DNA of 64,000 nt from Prosapia bicincta (Eukaryota > Arthropoda > Insecta > Hemiptera > Cercopidae): the NCBI GenBank assembly GCA_036971475.1, contig JBAIZL010000001.1:286650425-286714424 (forward strand), given 5' to 3'. Below the pieces are notes generated by a model. It worked only from the letters and a program-made list of their open reading frames with translations, did no database searches and was not told the origin of the DNA. Shown here one piece after another: positions 21,542 through 34,802 of the stretch; the stretch's first letter is position 1; each line of letters begins with the position of its first letter. The position numbers and the translations under genes are program-made.

Positions 21542-22954
21542 CACGTTTTTTTTACTGAGTAGACGTTTTATACTATGTTTTGCCAATTATCTACAAAATG
21601 GCATGTGGCTTCTACTTTAAAGTAAGGAAATCCACTTACGATATACTCAATGCATTTCGTTTTATCAATGACTGCGTACCCGAGTTGACGATAATTCCGT
21701 GTACAAATGTAATCCATCGTATCAGATATCGAGGCGTCAATCTGTCGCGGTTATTGAAGAGTGTGGTGTTGAGGTGCGATCATATCTAACAGCCGGACTA
21801 TCACGCACCTATACTGCCCACTGCTACTATCCGGTGCCCACTACGCCTCCCACAACTGCCTTCTTCATATACACGCAGACAACAGTCACAGATGTCACCA
21901 GATGATATCCATTTCATCTTGAAGGAATTATTTTAATTATAATCTTTGAATATGGCTGCCAAAAACATATAAGCCGTAGAACTGCCGACAAAGACAATTT
22001 CAAAAAATGTCGTTAGTGTCATAAATAATATTAAAAGCTTTTCTAATGAATTCAATTGAACTTTGTTTTTAGATAATGTAAGAAGCGCCTAAAAAGTTGT
22101 TTTCTCGTAAAAAAAATGTAATGAAATTATATTACTGTTTATCGTTATATTGGATTAAATTGAATGTTGTTTCAATAGAATTACAATTTTGTACTACAAT
22201 AGAACAATAACATTTAACTTAGTAACATAATTTAAGAGTATTAAAAATAGCTATTATTTGAAACCATACATTATCACTTTAATTAATAAAATATGTCTGT
22301 AATTCTATTTGAAAATGAATCAAACATAACCTCCAAGTAAAGCTGAAAACAGATGCTAACTTTGACCGATTTATGTATACTGACGTGTTTGATTTCGGAG
22401 ATATTCGGGACAATTCGTTCACCTTCAAAAGTCTGACAAAAATTGTTCTTATGAACTGGATGTTTTTTCTCCATCCCTGAGTGCCTTACAGATTTTAAAA
22501 AAATTTTACTTTAAGTATATTAGAAGGAAATAACTAACCTTGCATATTGTGACTAATATGAGTTTAACGAAATCATACGTTCAGTCGTACTTATGCGCTT
22601 AAGCCCAGTAGCAAAAGCAAATTAGGCTTGTATCTAATTCTGTCTGATTCATTATCAAGGTGCAGTCAATCCTTTTGGACTATAATAGATAATGACTTGT
22701 ATTTTGGAGGATGACATTTCTTCGTTGTATTTACGGACAGTAAGGAAGGATGTGCAATTTTGAAGTTAAATATTTCAAAAGTAACTCTGACTATCTCGGC
22801 AAAACAGAGTGTATCCAAGCAATCAAATCCGCTCAGTCACTAGCTTATACATGTACGAGTATTAGGAAGCCCATTGAGAATTAATAGTTTATTTACAAAA
22901 CTTCCAATTAACATTTATATATATACATACCTATGTATATATAACGGATCTATT
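21542..22954. other. no gene seen
   Basis: Flank of the minisatellite. Short frames at 21580-21905 have no recognisable domain. The rest is AT-rich. Confidence 0.4.
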
Positions 22955-23195
22955 ACAGCTGCCGCCGCCTCTCTGTCCCAAATTACCAATATCTTCTGTC
23001 ATTCGTTAATGCCTCTTCTAGGTTTCTTCCCATCTTTGCTTCGTCGTTGCCATCAATCCAACTTTTTCGTGGCTATCCTCTATTTCTTTTCTCAGGGGTA
23101 TCTACTCTATTACTTTTCGGAGCCACCTGTCTTCTGCCATTCTCTATACATATCCAAACCATACCAATTGGCATCTCTCTATCTCCATTTTTTTA
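22955..23195 (-). pseudogene. LINE reverse transcriptase C-terminal tail
   Basis: On the minus strand it reads QLVWFGYVYRMAEDRW, then TPEKRNRGYPRKSWIDG and further on an acidic/Arg stretch. This matches the C-terminus common to many insect LINE pol proteins (LRWFGHVxRM, then GRPRKSWxD). It is short, with no upstream RT core, so it is a 5'-truncated relic. Confidence 0.7.
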
Positions 23196-23666
23196 TCCAT
23201 TTACATTATGTTACTGGCCCTTTATAGTCTCGATTTACCGCCGTTTCGTCGTAAACAGTCCATTTCCATCGTCATTATTTTTATATTATTAGCTTTAGTA
23301 ACATCGCATACCAATTAATTTATATAAAAACCAGCTAATTCGTAAATAGTGAAAATGTTCTACTCTATCGGCTTTAAGTTTTTTCTCTTCCATTTGTAAT
23401 ATAATTGCAGTATGAACAGAGTTCAGATCGCCACAAAGCGTCCTTATGGGATGTGTCGTAGGCCTCGTCTATTGAGAGTAGAGGAAGGGAAACTGCCTGT
23501 TACACGTAACTTAATCGCGTAGTACAGCAGAGCACTCGAAGACTCAGATTTTACTGCTGTATTAATTTTAATAAGTAATATAAACAAGAATTTTTAAAGT
23601 CAATCCCTACTTAAGTAAAAAAAAAATTATTTTAGTTATATTTCATTAAATAATTACAATTAATAT
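23196..23666. other. no gene; right end is a dispersed repeat
   Basis: 23590-23666 matches 43790-43870 (TCAATCCCTACTTAA / TCAATTCCTACTTAA and CAATTACAATTAATAT-like blocks). The piggyBac element interrupts this repeat. Confidence 0.5.
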
Positions 23667-23849
23667 CCCCTTCAGACCCACAGTGCATAATTATGCACAT
23701 CGACTTTAAATCTTTGTAAATGGTATCAGCATACTCCCTTTAGCCTCTAAACCTATTGGGCATTATTCTGCACTCTAACTGAAAGATATTATCCAGAAAG
23801 TCGTGATCTCTGGTGGATATTTTTATAATCATCATTTTTAGAAGACAAC

Positions 23850-23877
23850 ATGGCTGACAATTCAAGAAATCAACTAG
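23850..23877 (+). CDS. piggyBac-like transposase, first coding exon (candidate)
   Basis: ATG GCT GAC AAT TCA and four further codons end in G|GTATGT. Splicing to the acceptor TTTTAG at 24319 restores codon GAT and continues into the frame at 24320, giving MADNSRNQL followed by the acidic N-terminus. The intron would be 442 bp. Confidence 0.5.
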
Positions 23878-24319
23878 GTATGTACACAGTCTATATATAT
23901 TTTGATATGTTAATATTTATGTTAACTCATACTTGTTATGTTTTTTTTATAATTACTACATTCTACTACTTTATTACCACGTATAATTTAATTATTATCC
24001 TCATCAGTAATCACTGAAACCAGAAATATATTTCGTGGACATAATTATGCCCAATATGACTGGATGTAAGCAAGGCAGTTATGTCAGTAATTTCAATAAT
24101 TTTCAGTACATATTGTATTATAACACCAAAACCACTGTTAAAAATAAGCTTTTTACAGTTTTGTTAGATTTACACATTGTAGTATCAATAATATCGAACA
24201 ATATAAAATATATATATTGAAAAAAAGATAAATGTAGATTTTGAGAAAAAAATGTTTTTTGAATTTTACAATCCTCTTGTATTTTTACTGTACCTAATTG
24301 CATTGTATAATTATTTTAG

Positions 24320-25605
24320 ATATACTTGATGCTGTAAAAATACTAGATATACTTGAATCAGGGAATTTGTCAGAGCTTGATCTCAGTGATGATGATGGAG
24401 ATGAAGATAATGTCGTTCAACAATCACCTTCAAGAACAAGAGTGAGAGCAGATGGAATACAGTTGGTTGATAGTGCTGGAGGTAATGAGAGTAACTGGGA
24501 TGAAGGTGAGTTAGTTGCTGATATCTATAATACACCATTACCTTTTCAAAACGAGGTGAATGAAAAACAGAATATAAAATGGAGGATTTGTTCTTTTAAT
24601 AGACTGGAAATACCCTGGAGTTGCTCTGAAGTTGAAAATGATCTTCAGCCTTTGACCCCCATATCCTATTTCAAAAGATATATTAAAGATAATTATTTTA
24701 AGAAAATGGCTGAGGCAACTAATATTTATGCTCTCCAGAAAAATGTAGCAAATTTCAAACCTACAAATTATGACGAAATTAAAATCCTGTTTGGCCTACA
24801 CATAGCCATCGGCTGTTTGAAGTTTCCAAGGGTGAGGTTATTTTGGGATAAAGGTCTTGGAATAAATCTAATCTCTAATCCTCCTTTGCTTTGTGATAAA
24901 GATTTGAAAAAAAAGGTCAGGGCAGCCACGATGAAGTAGTTAGTATGGATGGAGATGTAGTTGTTGTAAAGTGGCTGGACAACAGGTCAGTTGCCCTAGC
25001 ATCAAATTTCATTGGCTCAGGACAACTTGATGATGTTGACAGGTGGAAGAGTAATGAAAAAAGGTATGTAACACTTAATCGGCCAGAGATTGTGAAGTTA
25101 TACAACCATACAATTGATTTACTAGATCAACTCATACCTTTGTATAGAATTTTTATTAGATCTAAGAAATGGACTTTGAGGCTGATATTTCATGCAGTTG
25201 ACTTCGCAATTGCATGCAGCTGGTTGGAATACAGACGTGACGCTCGAGCTCTATCTATTCCAGAAAAGAAAATTTTAGATCTTTTACATTTTCAAATGCG
25301 CATTGCGGAGACACTTGTTATAGCAGATAAAACAACTGCAAAAAAACGTGGTCGTCCATCGGGAGAATCTCAGTTAGAAAACCACCAAACTAAACGAAAG
25401 GAAGAACAGCGATCTATACCAGATGTGCGTTACAACTCTGTTTATCATTTACCACATTTAGATGGAAATCGTGAAGAGAAAAGATGCAAGAATAGACTTT
25501 GCAACAAAAAAAACTCACTTTTACTGTGGTAAATGCAATGTACATCTATGTATAAAAAAAGAAAGAAACTGTTTTGTACAATTTCATACAGCTAGGCACA
25601 ATTAA
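24320..25605 (+). pseudogene. piggyBac-like transposase with catalytic core mostly deleted
   Basis: The first part (to about 24900) has an acidic N-terminus (ELDLSDDDGD) and the PGBD N-terminal domain: PISYFKRYIKDNYF, ATNIYALQK, FGLHIAIGCLKFPRVRLFW. It then jumps to KKGQGSHDEVVS and VVVVKWLDNRSVALASNF, IDLLDQLIPLYRIFIRSKKW and a C-terminal Cys-rich domain (CKNRLC, YCGKC, HLC). About 200-250 residues holding the first two catalytic Asp are missing. The Asp in IDLLDQ probably corresponds to the third. Homopolymer frameshifts lie in the A-run at about 24908 and again at about 25504. No active transposase can be made. Confidence 0.8.
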
Positions 25606-25950
25606 TTATATAGCCTACATTTCAATTATTTACAGATATGGTATTTTCTTTCTTTTTATTTCATCAGTGTTAACACATGTTATTTTATATAAAACAATAT
25701 AAGGTGTAATAAAAATGTTTTATTTTTGTCCACATATTTCTTTTGCTTTGCCGTTTTCCCCCAAATATATGAGAACCGATTTTGGTGTCATCGAGTACAA
25801 TTGGGCATAATAATGCACAAAAACATTTTTGGGGATAGGGGTAATTTTTTTGAATGAGTAATTTCCTGTAACTTCTTACACAAGAATCAACCAAAAATAT
25901 ACTGTCAAATAATTTTTTAACTTGAAACTAATAAATCAGGTCTGAAGGGG

Positions 25951-28270
<2,320 letters not shown>

Positions 28271-28277
28271 ACAGTTA

Positions 28278-28495
28278 ATGAATAAAAATATTTCAAAAAC
28301 AAGAATAGTTTTAATTAATATTTTTTCAAAGCTTTTCGCTAATAAAATAAGTGATTTTCTTCAGGAAAAAATGGTTCATCATATTATATCATTGTTTTTC
28401 CTGAAGATGCTAATAATCATTTTACCTGCGAAAAGCTTTGAAAAGTATATACATTATGTTAAAACTATTTTTGTATTAGAAATATTTTTTATTAA
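28278..28495. mobile_element. foldback unit related to the PLE termini, with hammerhead-like motifs
   Basis: The arms (about 28278-28372 and 28391-28495) share the PLE terminal words AAATATTTC, CAAAGCTTTTCG and CCTGAAGATG. On the plus strand CTGAAGA (28401-28407) and GAAAAGCTTT (28430-28439) are followed by GAAAA pairing with TTTTC before the core. Helix II is poor. The minus-strand copy has a 7-bp helix I. (CA)n and (TA)n (28505-28571) border it. Confidence 0.55.
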
Positions 28496-28496
28496 T

Positions 28497-28504
<8 letters not shown>

Positions 28505-28571
<67 letters not shown>
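28505..28571. repeat. (TA)n microsatellite
   Basis: TA run with one G interruption near 28557. Confidence 0.95.
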
Positions 28572-29736
28572 GCTACCATGGGTAATATAAATTACAATCT
28601 GAATAAATTTGACAATCATGGAGTCGTAAATCAGACAATTTCACAAAACAGCAGAAAATCACCAACTGGGTAAAGTTGTGGCGTTAACTCTGGCCTAAAA
28701 TCAATTAAACTTGTCAAACCTAACCAAACTTTGTAACAAGTTGACTTTGCTCAATCCGAACAGACGTTGACGCGCCTCATCGTCCACAATTTAATCTAGA
28801 CCAATATTTGTCTTCCGCTGGTTCTGGGCAGACTTTACAAGAGCTACAGTTCTCGCGAGACGGAACCTCAATCCACAAGTCAATATAATCGAAACGCGTC
28901 TGCAAGTAAGCTCTTAAATATTCACTTAGTTACTATTAATTAATCATAGTTTAATCAGTGAACTGAAGATGATTACAACAAGCAACTTCAATAAAATCGG
29001 TGGTAGAAATCAGTTTAACAGATTTTGTTTACAATACCTTCTTATTTTCCCAATCAACTTTTAAAATAAAACTCATCACAAAAATTCTAAAAACTATAAA
29101 AATTACTAAAAAACACAAAATTTTGCCATATTAAACGCTCTAAGGATTATTTTTTATTTAGATTTTTGTGGTATTGGTGTTTTTGTAAATATTTTTAGTT
29201 TAATATTGCCAATAAGCTCGTAATATTTCATTTCATCACAGCTTAAAAGTAAAAAGCAATTCTGTGGGAAACGTAATTACGGAATAGGCCAATAATAGAT
29301 TCAAGTACCCTCTATCATGATCAGATAGGAATATTGTGATAAAGTTATGTTTATTGTTTAGTGAGTTGAAAACAAACAGAAATTTAAACAAACGGATTTC
29401 AGTGACAAAACCATCGCCCTCAGTAATGTATAACCAGGCTTCACTTTATATTATTTACACTTTTAGTAATTTATTACAAGTTATTAATTACACTTTGTAT
29501 GTGTACAAACTGAGGATGACTTTGTCAACGAAACGCGTGTGGTCAAATATTTGTGATTATTGTAAGTTTGTTCCTGTTTTGTAATTAAGTAACAACTTGG
29601 TTCAATTGAATCTTATTTGCAAGGTTTAATTTCCTTTCAAGGTTATAGTTTTGAAATTGGATGAAATCAGATATAAAAGGCACAATTTGTTAGTAAATAT
29701 TATTGTCATTAAAATATCTCATTTTGAATATTAGTG
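28572..29736. other. no gene seen; hammerhead-like fragment near 29515
   Basis: CTGAGGATGAC (29511-29521) is followed after a short stem by CGAAACGCGTGTGG (29530-29543), resembling the 50.6-kb hammerhead family, but helix II is incomplete. CTGAAGATGATTAC at about 28972 is similar without a following GAAA. Confidence 0.35.
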
Positions 29737-29819
29737 TTACAATGAAAATATTGGAAAGAACCCCAATACCACAAAAATAATAAAAAATTACAAATAAAAC
29801 AAGTTACTTAAGATTAAAT

Positions 29820-29862
29820 CCTTATGTACATTTCGATGACCATGACATCATCATCAGAGGGT
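29820..29862 (-). ncRNA. type I hammerhead motif (left arm)
   Basis: On the minus strand CTGATGA (29851-29857), helix II GATG/CATC, GAAA, ATG-TA-CAT, then AAGG. Helix II has one mismatch relative to the right arm. Confidence 0.55.
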
Positions 29863-29945
29863 CTTATTACACACAAGAGGTTACAAACTAGAGTGATCAT
29901 TCTAGTTTGTAACTTCTTGTGTGCTAGATTGTATTTTGTAACAAG

Positions 29946-29990
29946 ACCCTCTGATGATGATGACATGGTCATCGAAATGTGCATAAGGGT
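29946..29990 (+). ncRNA. type I hammerhead ribozyme motif, best in the window
   Basis: Helix I ACCCT/AGGGT (29946-29950/29986-29990, five pairs), core CTGATGA (29951-29957), helix II GATGAC/GTCATC with loop ATG (29959-29973), GAAA (29974-29977), helix III ATG-TG-CAT (29977-29984), cleavage predicted after A29985. All conserved core bases are present and every helix is perfect. Confidence 0.7.
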
Positions 29991-30358
29991 TTAATCTTAA
30001 GTAACTTGTTTTATTTGTTATTTTTTTATTATTTTTGTGGTATTGGGGTTCTTTCTAGTATTTTCATTGTAATATATTGTACCACTGTGCTCTTGATATT
30101 GTGAATAAAAGTATATCACTAGAAGTGTTTTCAGTGAAAACAAGTTTTGCATTCACAAGTGGAGATGTGCCACTTTTCTCCCCTAACATGAGGAAAGTTT
30201 TATACGCCAATCGAGAGAAAAAGTGAAAAATGCTAACGTTTATATTTATTTTTTGTACCAGAGATAAATATGTATTAAAACACAAAAAAAGTTTAAAAAT
30301 CAAAACTTTTACATTAGGCCTACTTATAAAAATGCGTATTTTTCAATACAAAATTAAT

Positions 30359-30480
30359 ATTTGTTGATTCCATCTTCACGTGAGCTACTAGTTATCACTA
30401 AACACTTTTAAATGTTTATAAACTTGCCTATAGTAGAACTTACTTTGTTTGTTGAGTGCTCAACAAAATGAAGTTTTGCC
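30359..30480. repeat. half copy of the palindromic GATTCCATC family
   Basis: TTGTTGATTCCATCTTCACG, GAGCTACTAG, ACTTGCCTATAGTAG and ACTTTGTTTGTTGAG match the left arm at 33408-33510. The right arm is missing. Confidence 0.65.
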
Positions 30481-31124
30481 GGAGGAAATAAAAAATTTCG
30501 GAACTGTTTTTTATACCTACTCTCTATTGCAAATACATTTTCGCTTAATTTTTTTGGTTCCTATAAATATTTTTTGAAGAAATTTCCTATATTCTTGAAA
30601 TATTTCCGTCCGAGCTCGCCCTTTCAAAGGCAGGTACTGAGCAGAAGTTTTATCCTTTGATCAAAATTTATACTGATCGGCTTCCAAAGTAGGCTATAAT
30701 AGACAGTCGTCTTCTCTTCCTCTGAAGATCATATCGCCGTTTTAAAATCTAGTATTCCATCCACCAATATTTTTGCAAAGGATTTTTTTAAACTAAAAAG
30801 ATCAACTAATCACAAGCAAATAAGCTTGCATTATTAAATCAACAAGGGGAAAAATTCAAGTATACAAATATGCTCCGTCTAATTTAAGCACTCCAATCCT
30901 CAATATTTAGAGCAAATTAAATTTTAACCGAGCGTAAGAACTCAATTAACAACGCGTACCTCTGTCGTTTGCCAAGAGTCCCATGTTATGTTAAGCCACC
31001 GATTTACCAGCTAATATATTATATCTGGTGAAATGGATGTTTATTTTTAACTTAAAAATGTCGCTGTAGGTCGCCACACACGACGCCCAGCGCCAAGACG
31101 CCGTGATCTATTAGCCTTATGTCA
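30481..31124. other. no gene seen
   Basis: AT-rich, with no repeat or supported open frame. Confidence 0.4.
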
Positions 31125-31545
31125 TTTAGCGGGAGTTACACGAGATTTAAACAATTTTAGTTGTAATAGATGAGGATATCTGAAGATAAATGTTTACGAC
31201 GACATCTAGTTGGGTATGTACCAAAGTTTTAGCAGTCTCTATGAAGACAAATACGTAGGTCTGCTTTAGCGGGAGTTAGACGAGATAAAACCATTTTAGT
31301 TGTAATAAGTAAGAACATCTGAAGGTAAATGTTTACGATAGCGTTTAGTTGGGTATGTACCAAAGTTCTAGCAGTCTGTATGAAGACAAATATGTAGATC
31401 TGCTTTAGCGGGAGTTAGACGAGATAAAACCATTTTAGTTGTAATAAGTGAGAACATCTGAAGGTAAATGTTTACGATAGCGTTTAGTTGGGTATGTACC
31501 AAAGTTCTAGAGGTCTACATGGTGACAAATATGTAGATCTACATT
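31125..31545. repeat. tandem repeat, 139-140 bp unit, about three copies
   Basis: TTTAGCGGGAGTTA starts units at 31125, 31265 and 31404. Copies two and three are nearly identical, copy one more diverged. Each unit includes AGTTGGGTATGTACCAAAGT. Confidence 0.9.
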
Positions 31546-32284
31546 TACAAAGAATATTCTTTGTGCAATAATTTTTTGAATAATTTAATAAGTTTTGCAG
31601 CCGCAAGGTTACCAGACTGTAACTATTGAATATAAATATATTTATAAATGCAGTATTATAATCCATTGAGACACTGAAGCGCTCCAAAGGATTAGGTAAC
31701 CCTCGCCCACACATTCGCACTGACCCAGCCCGACTTCCTCCTGAGCCTCCTACTAGATTTTGGTCCACAAAACTAGAATTGTTCAAACTATAACATTCAT
31801 GGAGACTCCAGTAGAAAATAGTTACGCCACCCTACACATATGATACTTGCTCACCTATATCCCCTACCAGACGTTTGTATACTCCAACGTTAATCTAACC
31901 TATATTTCGTCCATTCCTATACTTATCAGACGCGGTAATAGTTTTACTATTTGTCTACTTAAAACTACAATAAAAATATTTCTACAATCAAATCGTATTT
32001 TAATTTTGAATTAATAAATATTTGTTTCTTACATTTAAATAAGCAGTTATTTTAAATAAATTTGTTTAAAATTTGATATATATTTTCATTTAGAAACGTA
32101 TACTTTACAACGTATACTTAAACAATGAATGCACAAACACTAAGTTAAACTTTTAAACGTTTCCTAACTTCTAAGATGCCTTTAACCTGTTACAAAGAAA
32201 GTTCTAGCTTACTAAAACTTCACGAAACTAAGCCATTTAACTTAGAAAATTTACTTATATTAGTGGCATCATTTAACCTAAAAC
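31546..32284. other. no gene seen
   Basis: AT-rich. An open frame at 31484-31786 minus overlaps the tandem repeat and has no domain. Confidence 0.4.
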
Positions 32285-32458
32285 TTACTACTGTTGGTAC
32301 CACTTGGAAAAAACAACTGCTTACTGATATTTTGTAGCAAATGCGTTTCGCACTAGGTGACTCTCAGCATTGAACAATGCACTTATCTAACGCATCTGCT
32401 GACATACAGTAAATAGTTTTTTTTATAAGTGATACCAATGGTAGTAATTGTTTTTAAA
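32285..32458. mobile_element. foldback unit, family shared with 42785-43039
   Basis: Arms TTACTACTGTTGGTACCACT and its inverse end the unit. The interior holds TGCGTTTCGCACTAGG and CAGCATTGAACAATG as at 42850-42980. It keeps a GAAACGCAT word and a CAGCA/TGCTG pair like hammerhead helix I, but no intact CTGANGA core. Confidence 0.6.
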
Positions 32459-32599
32459 ACCTCAAGATCTACAACACAAAAACTGGAAGTTGTAAGACTT
32501 ACACTTATTGCGTATATTAAATTTGTTCAATACAAAAAAAAAAATAATAATGCCAGGATTTTCAACGTGCGTTACTGAAAGACTGCTGTAGATGATTTA

Positions 32600-33076
32600 A
32601 ATGACAAATTGAAGAGAAAAGAACAAAGTTTTGTTTCATACCTTCTTAGGTTGTTCAATCTCTTCGATTTGAGAAAAAAAATTGTTCTGTCATATCAAGA
32701 AAAACCATGCCGTTAATTGTTTTTACGACGAAAAAGAAAGGGCCTATCTCTTTGTCATACATTAGCCCACACTACAAGTTCACTTTTCCTGCACAACGTT
32801 AGATCGTTACGAACTCTATTTCCGACAATTGTGACGATTAAATACACTATTTGTGTGGAATGTAGCTTCTTCTGAGAACAGAAGTCTTTTAAGAAAATTG
32901 GGATTGTCAACAATCTCATTGTGCATGAAACTAGCAAAGTCTCTAAACGGTAAACAAAACTTACTTATTTCAATTTTTGATTGATGTTGAAACCGTTTAG
33001 TTCCCTCATTCCAAATTCCAGCATTCTTTTGGAACACCTTTATTGTTGGGAAGGTTATCACCCTATATTGTCTCAA
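32600..33076 (-). pseudogene. mariner-like (DDE_3 type) transposase fragment
   Basis: On the minus strand FLKRLLFSEEATFHTN and FNRHNCRK match the conserved FSDEATFH, NRHNVRIW block around the first catalytic Asp, here changed to Glu. Further on, GPFFFVVKTINGM and FLDMTEQFFF match the GPFFF, YLDML block with the second Asp. Stops and frameshifts near 32840, 32770 and 32650 break the frame. Confidence 0.7.
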
Positions 33077-33407
33077 AGGTTATTCTAATGGGCGTTTCAT
33101 AAATGTTTTTTGTTGAATACGTTATAAGTTTACTTTAATAAGAGTCATATAAATATCGCTATAATGAAAAAGGTAAATCATTCGATTGGGTTTGAACAGT
33201 AGAACGAAGCACTGTACTACTTTTGAGCAAACTTTTGACAAATTTGCTCTATTTGAGCAAGTATTAAATCTACTTAATTTTCCCTAATGCTTTAATTAAT
33301 TTTCAATTACCAGTAAATTAATTACCAATTTTTCAATTAATTACCAGTTTAATTAGCCGATTTAAACATAAATTATAATATTATATTATTATTAATTATA
33401 TAATTAT

Positions 33408-33652
33408 CATTTGTTGATTCCATCTTCGCATGAGCTACCAGTAATCACTTACACTTTTAGAATGTTTTAAACTTGCCTATAGTAGCACTTACTTTGCTTG
33501 TTGAGGACGGCCGTTTCGGGAGATGTGTCCCTTTGTCAACCACTTGACAACCTGCTTGACAAAGGGACAAAGCAGGCCTCCCGAAACGGCCGTCCTCAAC
33601 AAGCAAAGTAAGTGCTACTATAGGCAAGTTTAAAACATTCTAAAAGTGTAAG
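33408..33652. mobile_element. palindromic GATTCCATC-family unit with 11-bp target duplication
   Basis: The arms 33450-33522 and 33578-33651 are nearly perfect inverses of about 73 bp, and the centre holds a second palindrome (TTTGTCAA, TTGACAAA). TATATAATTAT flanks both ends (33397-33407, 33653-33663). On the plus strand the right arm has CCCGAAACGGCCGTC, where ACGGCCGT is self-complementary after GAA, as in a hammerhead helix III, but the CTGANGA core is not intact. Confidence 0.75.
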
Positions 33653-33748
33653 TATATAATTATATTATATAATAATATTTATATAAATAATTATATTATA
33701 ATGAGTTGTCTCATAGTTTAATAATATTATTTAAATTCTTTATTATGT

Positions 33749-34005
33749 TTAACATAAATAAATGAAACCTCTATACCACAAATGACTTCATTATTTTATT
33801 TAAAACCTTATGTATATTTCGATTGCATAGCAATCATCCTCAGAGGTAATTTACAATGAAAAAAATGACTGTAAATTACCTCTGAGGATGATTGCTATGC
33901 AATCGAAACTTGCATAAGGTTTTAAATAAAAGAATAAAGTCATTTGTGGTATAGAGGTTTCATTTATTTATGTTAAACATTACGCCACAGTCGTTATTTA
34001 CAGTT
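33749..34005. mobile_element. foldback unit with hammerhead motifs and 14-bp target duplication
   Basis: ATTCTTTATTATGT flanks the unit at 33735-33748 and 34006-34019. The arms (to about 33858 and from about 33871 to 33980) are near-perfect inverses. Each holds CTGAGGA, helix II GATTGC/GCAATC with loop TAT, and GAAA. Confidence 0.8.
33878..33920 (+). ncRNA. hammerhead-like motif (right arm)
   Basis: Helix I ACCT/AGGT (33878-33881/33917-33920), CTGAGGA (33882-33888), helix II perfect 6 bp (33890-33904), GAAA (33905-33908). Helix III is weak (ACTTGCAT). The inverse copy is at about 33805-33847 minus. Confidence 0.5.
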
Positions 34006-34019
34006 ATTCTTTATTATGT

Positions 34020-34802
34020 AATTTACATATGAAATATATAAAATGTAAACAGAATTGAAGTAACACTGAAATTGTTATATTACTTTTAAATAAAATTGTT
34101 GAAATCCTGTAATACAAAAATTAAATTAAATCCTGTAATTCTAAATTAAAGATTTTTTTTAAAATTAATTACATTGAAATTTTTATTTTCACTCGTTTTT
34201 ATTAGAAATTGAACAACGACTACAATCTATTCTAGATATAGATTTAAAATGTTTATTTTATAGTAAAGTGGTTGTAAGGAAGATAATTTTACTTTTAACC
34301 TAAAACAGTATGCGTTCATACTAAACGCTTGAACTTGGCTGCGGATGTATGGAATCGTCAGACGAGCTATTTCAAAGCGGGTCTGCAGCAAGGTAATCGC
34401 CCGTAACGTGTGTAGGCTGGTGCACGGTAGCGAGTCAAATTAGGCGGAACAAAGCCCATTTGTACCTCTAGATCCGCCGAAATACACCGTTAACTTGCTA
34501 AGCATTCATGTTTTGTCTAATGCTGTGTATACTGAGAAATTAATGTCTTTGTTTTCGCTATTTGCTGTTGTGAATTGGTTTTATAAGAGGAATTATCTTT
34601 TAATTTAGAAAACTATACATCCATAGAAATATTTGTGTAAAACCTTAGACTGTTATTTGTTATTTGCAAGTAAGCGAGCCACGCCGCCTTGGGGAGGGAA
34701 GTTTTCTCTTTCTCGCTTGCTGAACCTATTTAACATAAATACGGAATGACTCTAACAAAATGGAATTTATTAAAGAGCTAAAAACACGAACATATGTTGC
34801 TG
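34020..34802. other. no gene seen; GC-richer block at 34320-34460
   Basis: Mostly AT-rich. The block at 34320-34500 has several CG dinucleotides and a possible donor (AAG|GTAATC at about 34390) but no acceptor-bounded frame I can defend. Confidence 0.35.

Larger units (their letters stand above)
23667..25950 (+). mobile_element. piggyBac-like DNA transposon, internally deleted
   Basis: The termini CCCCTTCAGACC (23667-23678) and GGTCTGAAGGGG (25939-25950) are perfect inverted repeats, extendable outward by TAT/ATA. The left flank reads TTAA before TAT, compatible with the usual TTAA target, but the right flank (AAAA after ATA) is not a clean duplication. Subterminal palindromes of the form GTGCATAATTATGCAC occur at 23683-23698, with variants near 23758, 24038 and 25803, and may be transposase-binding sites. 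Confidence 0.8.
29737..30073. mobile_element. foldback unit with paired hammerhead motifs
   Basis: Arms of about 160 bp: left from ACAATGAAAATATTGG to about 29900, right ending AGTATTTTCATTGT. Inner sequence GTTACAAACTAGAGTGATC is itself palindromic. Both arms hold a hammerhead core. A decayed, truncated relative lies at 46806-46900. Confidence 0.7.

Noticed and set aside
28960..29000. Hammerhead motif at CTGAAGATGATTAC
   Set aside because: No GAAA follows helix II and helix I does not pair.
34320..34500. Coding exon in the GC-richer block
   Set aside because: A donor-like AAG|GTAATC exists, but there is no acceptor and no recognisable peptide.
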